The position numbers and the translations under genes were made by a program. From assembly GCA_023405565.1 (NCBI GenBank), contig JAEXXW010000362.1:1-6431 (forward strand): DNA of 6,431 nt, read 5' to 3'. Positions 1 to 4,991 of the stretch are shown in pieces (within the stretch, counting starts at the first letter, position 1; every line of letters starts with the position of its first letter). The notes below the pieces were generated by a model. It made no database searches. It saw only the letters and a program-made list of their open reading frames with translations, and was not told the DNA's origin. The DNA is from Pseudomonadota bacterium (GTDB lineage Bacteria; Pseudomonadota; Alphaproteobacteria; Rhizobiales; Xanthobacteraceae).

Positions 1-340
1 CGTCATAACCGATGATGATTTCGGCCGCCGTCGCCCCGTTCTTCGCGCAGGTCGCAACCTCCATCGGCAGAATGCGGCGCGATGCATTGACGATGTCCGG
101 CGTCTGCTCGCCGATACCTTCGCAGAACAGCTTGATGCCTGCGCCGGAGCCGGTCGATTCCAGCACCGGACCGCGGCTCCCACTCGCGTGCGCGAAATGC
201 TCCACAACGCTGGACGCGAATGGATAAACGGTGGACGAGCCAACAATGCGGATCTGATCGCGCGCCTGCGCCGGCGTAGGAAGCGATGTGATGACACATG
301 TCGACAGCGCGGCAGCAACGACGATTGAAAGACGTGACAT
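1..340 (-). CDS. pstS: Phosphate ABC transporter substrate-binding protein PstS, N-terminal part (cut by left edge)
   Basis: The first 113 residues of a periplasmic binding protein for high-affinity phosphate uptake are present; the C-terminal part lies outside the window. The chain starts with a signal peptide of about 26 residues (hydrophobic IVVAAALSTCVITSL, then PAQA before the likely cleavage). It continues into the PBP-like fold with the typical phosphate-loop motif GSSTVYPF (residues 34-41), then ESTGSGAGIK (61-70), LFCEG (71-75) and DIVNASRRI (82-90), all characteristic of rhizobial PstS. The start at 340 gives an intact signal peptide and has a GAGG-type ribosome binding site about 10 bases upstream. 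In this family pstCAB and phoU usually follow pstS, which here would be to the left of the window. No tandem Pho box was found upstream. A related PstS-like paralogue not devoted to phosphate cannot be excluded from the N-terminus alone. Confidence 0.85.
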   Translation of the reverse strand, partial: MSRLSIVVAAALSTCVITSLPTPAQARDQIRIVGSSTVYPFASSVVEHFAHASGSRGPVLESTGSGAGIKLFCEGIGEQTPDIVNASRRILPMEVATCAKNGATAAEIIIGYD

Positions 341-629
341 GACAGCGACCTCGCCTTGCCCCTGATGACCACGCAAGCTCGCGACGCAAAGGCGGCCTCA
401 CTGTGGTCGCCGCATCACGTTGTCGGCACCAAGCTGAAACCCGGGAAAGGCTGCAAACAATCGTTTCGCGCAGGTCCGGGAGAGCAGGTCCGAGAGATCG
501 GAATCCATCGCGACGACGTCTGGAGCAGCCCCACACAGTTCGATTGATGTTGCACCTCCGGAACGATCTGGCACATCCGGACAGCCGCCCACACAGATGA
601 GCATGCCGGACGATTGATGTGCATCGCAC
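341..629. other. Intergenic stretch without a recognisable gene
   Basis: This is the space between the divergent pstS and DUF1508 genes. Short open frames exist on both strands, the longest intergenic one being minus-strand 604-398 (68 residues). None has a convincing ribosome binding site or resembles a known family. The only repetition noticed is the 10-mer CGATTGATGT at 541-550 and again at 611-620, exactly 70 bases apart. No tRNA fold, Pho box pair or strong terminator was seen. The pstS promoter must lie here but could not be identified by eye. Confidence 0.5.
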
Positions 630-657
630 TTGACAACACGATTTCGCGCTCTAAAGC
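630..657 (+). promoter_or_regulatory. Weak candidate promoter for the DUF1508 gene
   Basis: A perfect TTGACA (630-635), preceded by C as in many alphaproteobacterial -35 boxes (CTTGAC), is followed after 16 bases by TAAAGC (652-657), a poor -10 match. It lies about 40 bases upstream of the start codon at 694, a sensible distance. The -35 box is convincing, the -10 box is not, so this is only a candidate. Confidence 0.3.
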
Positions 658-693
658 CTTCGCCTGTATCTTTTTACATATGCGGAGGGGCCA

Positions 694-912
694 ATGCCTT
701 ACACATTCGAAATCTACAAGGACAAGAAGGAAGAGTTTCGCGTCCGCTTCGTCGCCTCCAACGGCGAGAAGATGTTCGGCTCGGAAGGTTATTCGTCAAA
801 GGTCGCGGCCAAGAACGCGATCAAGTCGATCCTGAAGAACGGCCCGACGGCCGAAGTGATCGACAACACCAAGGCCGTGAAGAAGGCCCCGGCGCCGAAG
901 AAGCGCAAATAA
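694..912 (+). CDS. Small DUF1508 (YegP-like) protein with lysine-rich tail
   Basis: This 72-residue protein consists of one DUF1508/YegP domain. The N-terminal part (residues 1-25) forms the beta strands of FEIYKDKKEEFRVRFVASNG, and the segment EKMFGSEGYSSKVAAKNAIK (25-44) is the family signature, followed by SILKNG. The last dozen or so residues (KAVKKAPAPKKRK) are a basic, Ala/Pro/Lys tail outside the domain. The start is well fixed: GGAGG at 684-688 lies 5 bases before the ATG, and the domain begins directly after it. The biochemical role of the family is not established. The gene stands alone, transcribed away from pstS, with a hairpin terminator 28 bases after its stop, so it is probably monocistronic. 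No signal peptide is visible, so it should be cytoplasmic. Confidence 0.92.
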   Translation: MPYTFEIYKDKKEEFRVRFVASNGEKMFGSEGYSSKVAAKNAIKSILKNGPTAEVIDNTKAVKKAPAPKKRK

Positions 913-939
913 GCTCTTTTTTTAAGAGATTGCAGTGAC

Positions 940-972
940 ATGGCCCGCCGGCGAGGCGGGTCATTTCATTTT
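940..972 (+). terminator. Hairpin terminator after the DUF1508 gene
   Basis: ATGGCCCGCC (940-949) pairs with GGCGGGTCAT (955-964), giving a 10-base-pair stem with one G-T pair and a 5-base loop, followed by the T-rich tail TTCATTTT. It lies between two convergent genes (stops at 912 and 984). An A-rich run on the left side is lacking, so it probably serves the plus-strand gene. A smaller CTCTT/AAGAG stem around a T run (914-928) precedes it. Confidence 0.75.
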
Positions 973-983
973 GGCGGAAGGGC

Positions 984-1382
984 TCAGAAGCCCCAGTAAG
1001 GCAGGGCGCGCCAGTAATCATGGACACGGCGGCCGCGTTTCAGGTCGCTCCAGTCCCATTGCTCGAACGAGGTGAATTTCGGCGCCTCGCGCAGATGCTC
1101 CTCGCTCACGTCGAATTCGTAGCCGCCAAGCCGGTCGTTATAGGTGAACAACGCCCAGGGCAGCGGATAGTAATCGAGGCCCTGGCCCATGAAGCCGCCG
1201 GCGCTCATCACCACATAGGCGATGCGGCCGCTGACCTTGTCGATCATCATGTGCTCGATGCGACCGACACGCTCGCCATTGAGGCGATAGACGTTGCTGC
1301 CCTGCACTTTCGCAGACGAGATCAGCGCGGCGTGATCGTGTGTCTCCGCGCGCCGCTCTGCATGCATGAATGCGATTGTCAT
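984..1382 (-). CDS. PRC-barrel domain protein
   Basis: This is a 132-residue protein with a PRC-barrel domain at about residues 20-95. ISSAKVQGSNVYRLNGERVG, then RIEHMMIDKVSGRIAYVVMS, then GGFMGQG and YYPLPWALFTYNDRLGGYEFDV match the rhizobial stand-alone PRC proteins. The C-terminus is rich in aromatics (FEQWDW, YWRALPYWGF), as in those relatives. PRC barrels occur in RimM and photosynthetic reaction-centre H subunits; the role of the stand-alone forms is not settled. No signal peptide or membrane segment is seen. The start at 1382 is chosen because the frame upstream (to 1451) is Arg-rich and family-unlike, and because GGGGG lies about 6 bases before this ATG. An alternative ATG at 1415 has a less favourable AGGA. 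The gene follows the L,D-transpeptidase gene after a 199-base gap and probably has its own promoter. Confidence 0.88.
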   Translation of the reverse strand: MTIAFMHAERRAETHDHAALISSAKVQGSNVYRLNGERVGRIEHMMIDKVSGRIAYVVMSAGGFMGQGLDYYPLPWALFTYNDRLGGYEFDVSEEHLREAPKFTSFEQWDWSDLKRGRRVHDYWRALPYWGF

Positions 1383-1492
1383 GTTGTGCCCCCGTCGCTC
1401 GCCACCTTGAATCATCCTGCATCGTTTCCTGCGCGGTGCGGAGGTAAACAAGAGGCGTGGCGGTTGCGGAACGCATCATGCACAGAAGAGTT

Positions 1493-1511
1493 CCATCGCT
1501 TCGCGCGATGG
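1493..1511. repeat. Perfect 7-base-pair inverted repeat between two minus-strand genes
   Basis: CCATCGC (1493-1499) and GCGATGG (1505-1511) are exact reverse complements around the 5-base loop TTCGC. It lies 71 bases after the stop of the L,D-transpeptidase gene and 111 bases before the start of the PRC-barrel gene. No T run follows on either strand, so it is not a classical terminator. It could be a processing hairpin, a Rho-associated structure or an operator. Confidence 0.45.
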
Positions 1512-1581
1512 TAACAGGTTAGCACGGTCAAGACCCCGCGCAGCAACCAGAGGTATTACAATCTCTGTTGGGCTTTGCGCT

Positions 1582-2118
1582 TCATTCGGCCTTCGGGCCC
1601 GTCACATGCGCTTCGGCCGTTGCGCTATTCACGCGGTCGGTCCTCACATCCGCTTTGCGCTGCGGCTCGAGATCAGCGGCACGCGTGCTCGGCTCGATGA
1701 TGATGCGCGTGTTGGCCATGCCATGCGTCTTCACCAGATTGAACAATGTCGCCGCGTTGTCGGGACGCAGGCGCACGCAGCCATGCGAGGCGCGCCGACC
1801 GAGCTTGCTGATCGCGTTGGTGCCGTGGATGGCAAAATTCCCGTGGAAGAAGATCGAATAGGGCATCGGCGCCATGTTGAAGAGGCGCGAATGCCATGAA
1901 CGTTCGAGGCGCTGCGGCCTGAAGGTCCCGGTGGGCGGCCCGCCGGCGAGGCCGGTCGAAACGACGAATTTGTGCCGGACCTGACCATCGACCAGCACAT
2001 GCATCCGCTGTGCCGCCTTGTCGACCCGCACAACAACCTCGGCATGAGCCGTGGATTGGGCCGTGGTCACGGCCGCAAGCATCATGACCAGAACGGTCAT
2101 CAATCCCGGAATCCGCAT
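1582..2118 (-). CDS. Secreted L,D-transpeptidase, YkuD family
   Basis: This 178-residue exported enzyme has a signal peptide at residues 1-26 (hydrophobic LMTVLVMMLAAVTTA, then AHA before the likely cleavage). The YkuD catalytic domain spans about 27-142, starting with VVVRVDKAAQRMHVLVDG and VSTG and including PTGTF. The active-site signature is complete: His98 in FAIHGT and SHGCVRL with Ser111, His112 and nucleophile Cys114. Such enzymes join meso-diaminopimelate residues in 3-3 cross-links, or attach outer-membrane proteins to peptidoglycan, in the periplasm. The last 35 or so residues are polar and low in complexity. The protein is short, with no LysM or other wall-binding domain. The start is supported by GAGG about 7-10 bases upstream. 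It follows the acyltransferase gene by 64 bases, so co-transcription is possible. Which of the two reactions it performs cannot be read from the sequence. Confidence 0.93.
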   Translation of the reverse strand: MRIPGLMTVLVMMLAAVTTAQSTAHAEVVVRVDKAAQRMHVLVDGQVRHKFVVSTGLAGGPPTGTFRPQRLERSWHSRLFNMAPMPYSIFFHGNFAIHGTNAISKLGRRASHGCVRLRPDNAATLFNLVKTHGMANTRIIIEPSTRAADLEPQRKADVRTDRVNSATAEAHVTGPKAE

Positions 2119-2182
2119 CGCCTCGCCTCAGCCTGATGGTCCACTTCACGAGTGTCCGTCCGGCTCGCTGACGATGCGCAGA

Positions 2183-3298
2183 TTACCGCGCCAAGGCCCG
2201 ATCCGGTGTCACGTCTGAGAGATTACCACGGCGCCGTTCACGATCCGTGAACAGCCGGACCAGCGGCCGCTCGACCAGCCAATAGACCGCGATGGCGCCG
2301 AGAATGGCCGCCACAGAACAGGCGACGACATAGGTCCAGAGCGGCATCTGCGCCGGCAGCATCGTCCAGAGATTGCGCAGGGGCCGGATGACGAAGGGAT
2401 GCGACAGATAGAGGCTGTAGGACGCATCGCCGATCAGCACCAGCGGCGCGATGAACCAGGTCGCCGGAATGCGCGGTCCGCAAGCCGCAGCGAACACGAT
2501 CATCGCCGCCGGAACGCCCGCGGTCACGAAACGCGGCATCGTGTTGCTGATACCCCAGAGCGGACCAAGGCCGATGGCCAGCACGGCGCCCGCAACGAGA
2601 ATCGCCACCGCAACAGGCGCAGACAGCCGCACATTCGCGCGAAACAGCAAAGCGACCGCAACGCCGAACAGGAATTCGAAAATGATGCTGTCGCTCCAGA
2701 AGGCGAGCGCCGTCGCCGGCATCTGGAACAGCGCACCGGCCGCGACAAAGCAGACGAAGAACGCCGTCAGCAGCAACAGCCCGCGTTTCAGCGGAAAGAA
2801 CAGACAGCAGGCAAACAGGGCGTAAAAGAACATCTCGTAGTTCAGCGTCCAGCCGAGCGCGAGGATCGGCCGCACTTCGCCATTGGCCCGCAGGCCGGGA
2901 ATGAACAGGTAGGATTCGACAATCGGACGCCAGCCTTCGATCGGCACATTGAGGAGCTTCGGCGCGATGAACGCCCCGACGATCAGCGCCGTGGTCATCA
3001 GCCAGTAAAGCGGCGCGATCCGCTGCAGGCGGCGTATGAGAAACTGCCGCGCCGCACCGGGCGTGCCGAATTTTCCGGCCGTGGTGTAAAGCATGATGAA
3101 GCCGGAAATGACGAAGAAAATATCGACGCCAAGTCCGAAATCCATGAAGTGCTGATAGAGCTCTGCCTGCCCGCTCTTCGCCGCAATGAAATTGGAATCA
3201 TGCAGCGCATGCCCGATCAGCACGAGCACGGCGGCGAGCGCGCGCAAAAGCTGGATCGAGATCAGGGCATGCGATCTGGAATGCGACGGGGCCGGCAT
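2183..3298 (-). CDS. Membrane acyltransferase family 3 (ExoZ/OafA-like)
   Basis: This 371-residue integral membrane protein of the acyltransferase-3 family transfers acyl (often acetyl) groups to surface sugars. Family marks in order are: QLLRALAAVLVLIGH (16-30) with the conserved Arg19 and His30, FFVISGFIM (61-69), RRLQRIAPLYW (89-99), GWTLNYEMFFY (149-159), GDASYSLYLSHPFV (290-303) and ERPL (343-346). About ten hydrophobic segments fit the usual topology. The FFVISGFIM and GWTLNYEMFFY forms most resemble the rhizobial exopolysaccharide acetyltransferase ExoZ, but there is no polysaccharide cluster in the window, so the acceptor is unknown. There is no fused SGNH domain. The only ATG that keeps the first helix whole is at 3298; its nearest AG-rich stretch, GAGGG, is about 15 bases away, so translation initiation looks weak. 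It is divergent from mepA and upstream of the L,D-transpeptidase gene. Confidence 0.92.
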   Translation of the reverse strand: MPAPSHSRSHALISIQLLRALAAVLVLIGHALHDSNFIAAKSGQAELYQHFMDFGLGVDIFFVISGFIMLYTTAGKFGTPGAARQFLIRRLQRIAPLYWLMTTALIVGAFIAPKLLNVPIEGWRPIVESYLFIPGLRANGEVRPILALGWTLNYEMFFYALFACCLFFPLKRGLLLLTAFFVCFVAAGALFQMPATALAFWSDSIIFEFLFGVAVALLFRANVRLSAPVAVAILVAGAVLAIGLGPLWGISNTMPRFVTAGVPAAMIVFAAACGPRIPATWFIAPLVLIGDASYSLYLSHPFVIRPLRNLWTMLPAQMPLWTYVVACSVAAILGAIAVYWLVERPLVRLFTDRERRRGNLSDVTPDRALAR

Positions 3299-3316
3299 GG
3301 GCCGCTAGATAGGCCC
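3299..3316 (-). promoter_or_regulatory. Small inverted repeat at the acyltransferase start codon
   Basis: In the mRNA sense, GGGCC and GGCCC form a 5-base-pair stem around an 8-base loop, ending directly before the ATG at 3298. The only purine-rich ribosome-binding candidate (GAGGG) is partly inside the left arm. The structure could lower translation. The stem is short, so this may be chance. Confidence 0.25.
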
Positions 3317-3449
3317 TCGCGGTGCATATTTCTCGAAGAAGACTGGACGCTTTCCCGTAAACGGACGGTAACCCTAACGTCATCACACCGTGAGCGATGA
3401 AAGTCTAAAGCAGGCTGACAAATCAGCGATGCAGGGTTAAACGGGATTC

Positions 3450-4382
3450 ATGGATTTCAGCCGATTCCTGCTGCCGATTCTGGTTCTCGGCGCCCTGTGC
3501 AGCCCGGCTGCGGCGCAGGACCGCGGCACGCTCAATCCCAAGCCCCTGCCGCCGCTGGCCAATCCGGACGATCCCTCGACCCCGGCCAAGGAATTGTTCG
3601 GCCGCAGGCCGACTCCAACCAGCATGGAGTCGCGGGCCATCGGCTTCTACAGTCGCGGCTGCCTCGCCGGCGGCATCGCGCTGCCCGTCAACGGCCGGAA
3701 CTGGCAGGTGATGCGGCTGTCGCGCAACCGCAACTGGGGCCATCCGAACCTGATCGATTTCCTCGAGCGGCTTGCGGCGAAGGCGCCCTCCGTCGGCTGG
3801 AATGGTCTTCTCGTCGGCGACATGGCGCAGGCGCGCGGCGGCCCAATGCTGACCGGCCATGCCAGCCATCAGATCGGTCTCGATGCCGATATCTGGCTGA
3901 CACCGATGCCGAACCGCGAATTGACACGGCAGGAACGCGAAGAGATATCCGCCACCATGGTCGTGCGGCCGGACCGCCTCGATGTCGATCCCAAGGTCTG
4001 GACGCCGGGGCATCTCGGCATTCTGCGCGCTGCGGCGAAAGACCCAGCCGTCGAACGCGTGCTGGCGAATGCCGCGATCAAAAAAGCCTTGTGCCGCGAA
4101 GCCGGCAGCGATCGCTCATGGCTGCACAAGATCCGCCCGGTCTATGGCCACGATTATCATTTCCACGTCCGCATCTCGTGTCCGAAGGACAGCCCGACCT
4201 GCAAAACGCAGGATCCAACGCCAGATAGCGATGGCTGCAGCGTCGCCGACCTTGCTTATTGGTTCCAGCCGAAGGTCCTATTCCCGCCGCCCGCGCCGCC
4301 ACCGGATCCGAACAAGCCGCGCAAATATACGACAATGAAGGATCTGCCGCAGGAATGCCGTCAGGTGCTGGTGGCGCAGTAA
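3450..4382 (+). CDS. mepA: Penicillin-insensitive murein endopeptidase MepA (peptidase M74)
   Basis: This 310-residue periplasmic zinc endopeptidase cuts peptide cross-links in peptidoglycan. A signal peptide covers residues 1-22 (FLLPILVLGALCSPAAA before the likely cleavage). The LAS-type metal centre is complete: GHASHQIGLDADIW (136-149) supplies His137, His140 and Asp147, and GHDYHFHV (233-240) supplies His234, His237 and His239. By analogy with Escherichia coli MepA, the zinc ligands should be His140, Asp147 and His239. GDMAQARGGPM precedes the first motif as in the family. Six cysteines remain in the mature chain (71, 215, 244, 251, 263, 303), with spacings that fit the three disulfides of the E. 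coli enzyme. A proline-rich stretch (279-290) precedes the C-terminus. The start has only a modest AGGG/CGGGA upstream but keeps the signal peptide whole. The family can cut 4-3 and 3-3 links, the latter being the product of L,D-transpeptidases such as the one encoded nearby. Confidence 0.95.
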   Translation: MDFSRFLLPILVLGALCSPAAAQDRGTLNPKPLPPLANPDDPSTPAKELFGRRPTPTSMESRAIGFYSRGCLAGGIALPVNGRNWQVMRLSRNRNWGHPNLIDFLERLAAKAPSVGWNGLLVGDMAQARGGPMLTGHASHQIGLDADIWLTPMPNRELTRQEREEISATMVVRPDRLDVDPKVWTPGHLGILRAAAKDPAVERVLANAAIKKALCREAGSDRSWLHKIRPVYGHDYHFHVRISCPKDSPTCKTQDPTPDSDGCSVADLAYWFQPKVLFPPPAPPPDPNKPRKYTTMKDLPQECRQVLVAQ

Positions 4383-4388
4383 GTAAAA

Positions 4389-4853
4389 TCAAATCGGCAG
4401 TACATTGGTATATTTCACCTGCTCCAGCGCGAAGCTGGATTCGATCGAGGCAATGCCGTCGAGCCGCGTCAGTTTTGCTTTCAGAAACTGCTCATAGGCG
4501 GCAAGGTCGGCGACCACGACACGCAGCAGATAATCCCGCGGCCCGGTCATCAGGTAACATTCCAGCACTTCCGGCCAGCGCGCGATCGCCTTACCGAACT
4601 TGTTGAGCGCATCCTCACGCTGGCTTTCCAGCTTGATCGAGATGAAGACACTGACCGGCAGCCCCACAGCCTGCTGGCTTAAGACCGCAACATAACGGGA
4701 AATGATCCCCGCCTTTTCCATGATGCGGACACGCCGCAGGCAAGGCGACGTCGACAGCCCAACCTTGTCGGCCAGATCGGCCAAGCTCATCCGCCCGTCC
4801 TGCTGCAGCAGGGCGAGAATCCTGCGGTCTATATCATCCAGACGATCTTGCAT
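4389..4853 (-). CDS. Lrp/AsnC-family transcriptional regulator (MdeR-like by context)
   Basis: This 154-residue regulator has the usual size of the Lrp/AsnC family. The N-terminal winged helix-turn-helix is at residues 5-55: DDIDRRILALLQQDGRMSL, then the helix-turn-helix ADLADKVGLSTSPCLRRV with the hallmark SxSPCLRRV recognition helix. The C-terminal RAM ligand-binding domain spans about 65-145 and includes CYLMTGPRDYLLRVVV (99-114), the segment that binds amino acids in this family. It is divergent from a 2-oxoacid dehydrogenase E1 gene, the arrangement of mdeR/mdeB in Pseudomonas putida and, more loosely, of bkdR. I infer that it controls that gene in response to an amino acid. A promoter with a 17-base spacer lies just upstream and overlaps a dyad, suggesting autoregulation. 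It converges on mepA with only 6 bases between the stops and no terminator visible. Confidence 0.94.
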   Translation of the reverse strand: MQDRLDDIDRRILALLQQDGRMSLADLADKVGLSTSPCLRRVRIMEKAGIISRYVAVLSQQAVGLPVSVFISIKLESQREDALNKFGKAIARWPEVLECYLMTGPRDYLLRVVVADLAAYEQFLKAKLTRLDGIASIESSFALEQVKYTNVLPI

Positions 4854-4864
4854 GATCCAGCCAT

Positions 4865-4919
4865 TTAGCTGATTAAAAATAGCGGATTATGCCAATTCTG
4901 GTCAATCTGTTGGCTGATT
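4865..4919. repeat. Near-identical direct repeat in the regulator/E1 intergenic region
   Basis: TTAGCTGATT (4865-4874) and TTGGCTGATT (4910-4919) match at 9 of 10 bases, 45 bases apart, close to a whole number of helical turns. Each is followed by an A- or T-rich run. The first lies just downstream of the regulator's promoter, the second inside the dyad at 4901-4924. They are candidates for repeated Lrp-type binding sites. The assignment is by pattern only. Confidence 0.35.
4877..4905 (-). promoter_or_regulatory. Candidate promoter of the Lrp-family regulator
   Basis: Read on the minus strand, TTGACC (4905-4900) is separated by exactly 17 bases from CTATTT (4882-4877); shifted by one base the second box reads TATTTT. 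Transcription would start near 4870, leaving a leader of only some 17 bases before the ATG at 4853. The -35 box lies within the dyad at 4901-4924. Confidence 0.5.
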
Positions 4920-4924
4920 TTGAC
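4901..4924. promoter_or_regulatory. Imperfect dyad, putative Lrp-type operator
   Basis: The outer arms GTCAA (4901-4905) and TTGAC (4920-4924) are exact reverse complements. The inner AATC (4904-4907) and GATT (4916-4919) also pair, offset by one base. The dyad overlaps the -35 box of the regulator's promoter and lies 68 bases before the E1 start. An AT-rich degenerate dyad of this kind in the shared region fits binding by an Lrp-family protein; binding itself is inferred. Confidence 0.4.
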
Positions 4925-4979
4925 TGCCCCTGCCAAGGGCGCCATGCGACACCTACATCATTGCCAACGGGTTGCCTTT

Positions 4980-4983
4980 GAGG
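4980..4983 (+). promoter_or_regulatory. Ribosome binding site that decides the E1 start
   Basis: GAGG is followed after 8 bases by the ATG at 4992. An in-frame ATG at 4944, preceded by AAGGG at a short distance, would add 16 residues (His-rich and unlike the family). The start at 4992 is preferred because the homologous-looking sequence begins right after it. Confidence 0.55.
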
Positions 4984-4991
4984 ATCGTGCC

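Noticed and set aside
334..346. Possible Pho box (CTGTCAT) at the pstS start codon
   Set aside because: Only one half-site is present and it overlaps the start codon. The required second repeat 11 bases on is missing.
398..604. Possible small minus-strand gene of 68 residues in the pstS/DUF1508 gap
   Set aside because: It has no ribosome binding site, no recognisable motif and overlaps other equally long random frames.
3..629. Minus-strand open frame of 208 residues over the left end
   Set aside because: It is Arg/Cys-rich and out of frame with pstS, whose frame gives a signal peptide and phosphate-loop motifs.
1575..1590. GGCC-TTCG-GGCC stem at the end of the L,D-transpeptidase gene as a terminator
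   Set aside because: The stem is only 4 base pairs, overlaps the coding end and has no T run after it on the minus strand.
2399..3400. Long plus-strand open frame of 333 residues opposite the acyltransferase gene
   Set aside because: The translation is Arg/Gln/Glu-rich and of low complexity with no known motif. It is the mirror of a GC-rich membrane protein gene whose own frame carries clear family motifs.
3423..4013. Minus-strand open frame of 196 residues opposite mepA
   Set aside because: It overlaps the signal peptide and first metal motif of mepA and has no domain of its own.
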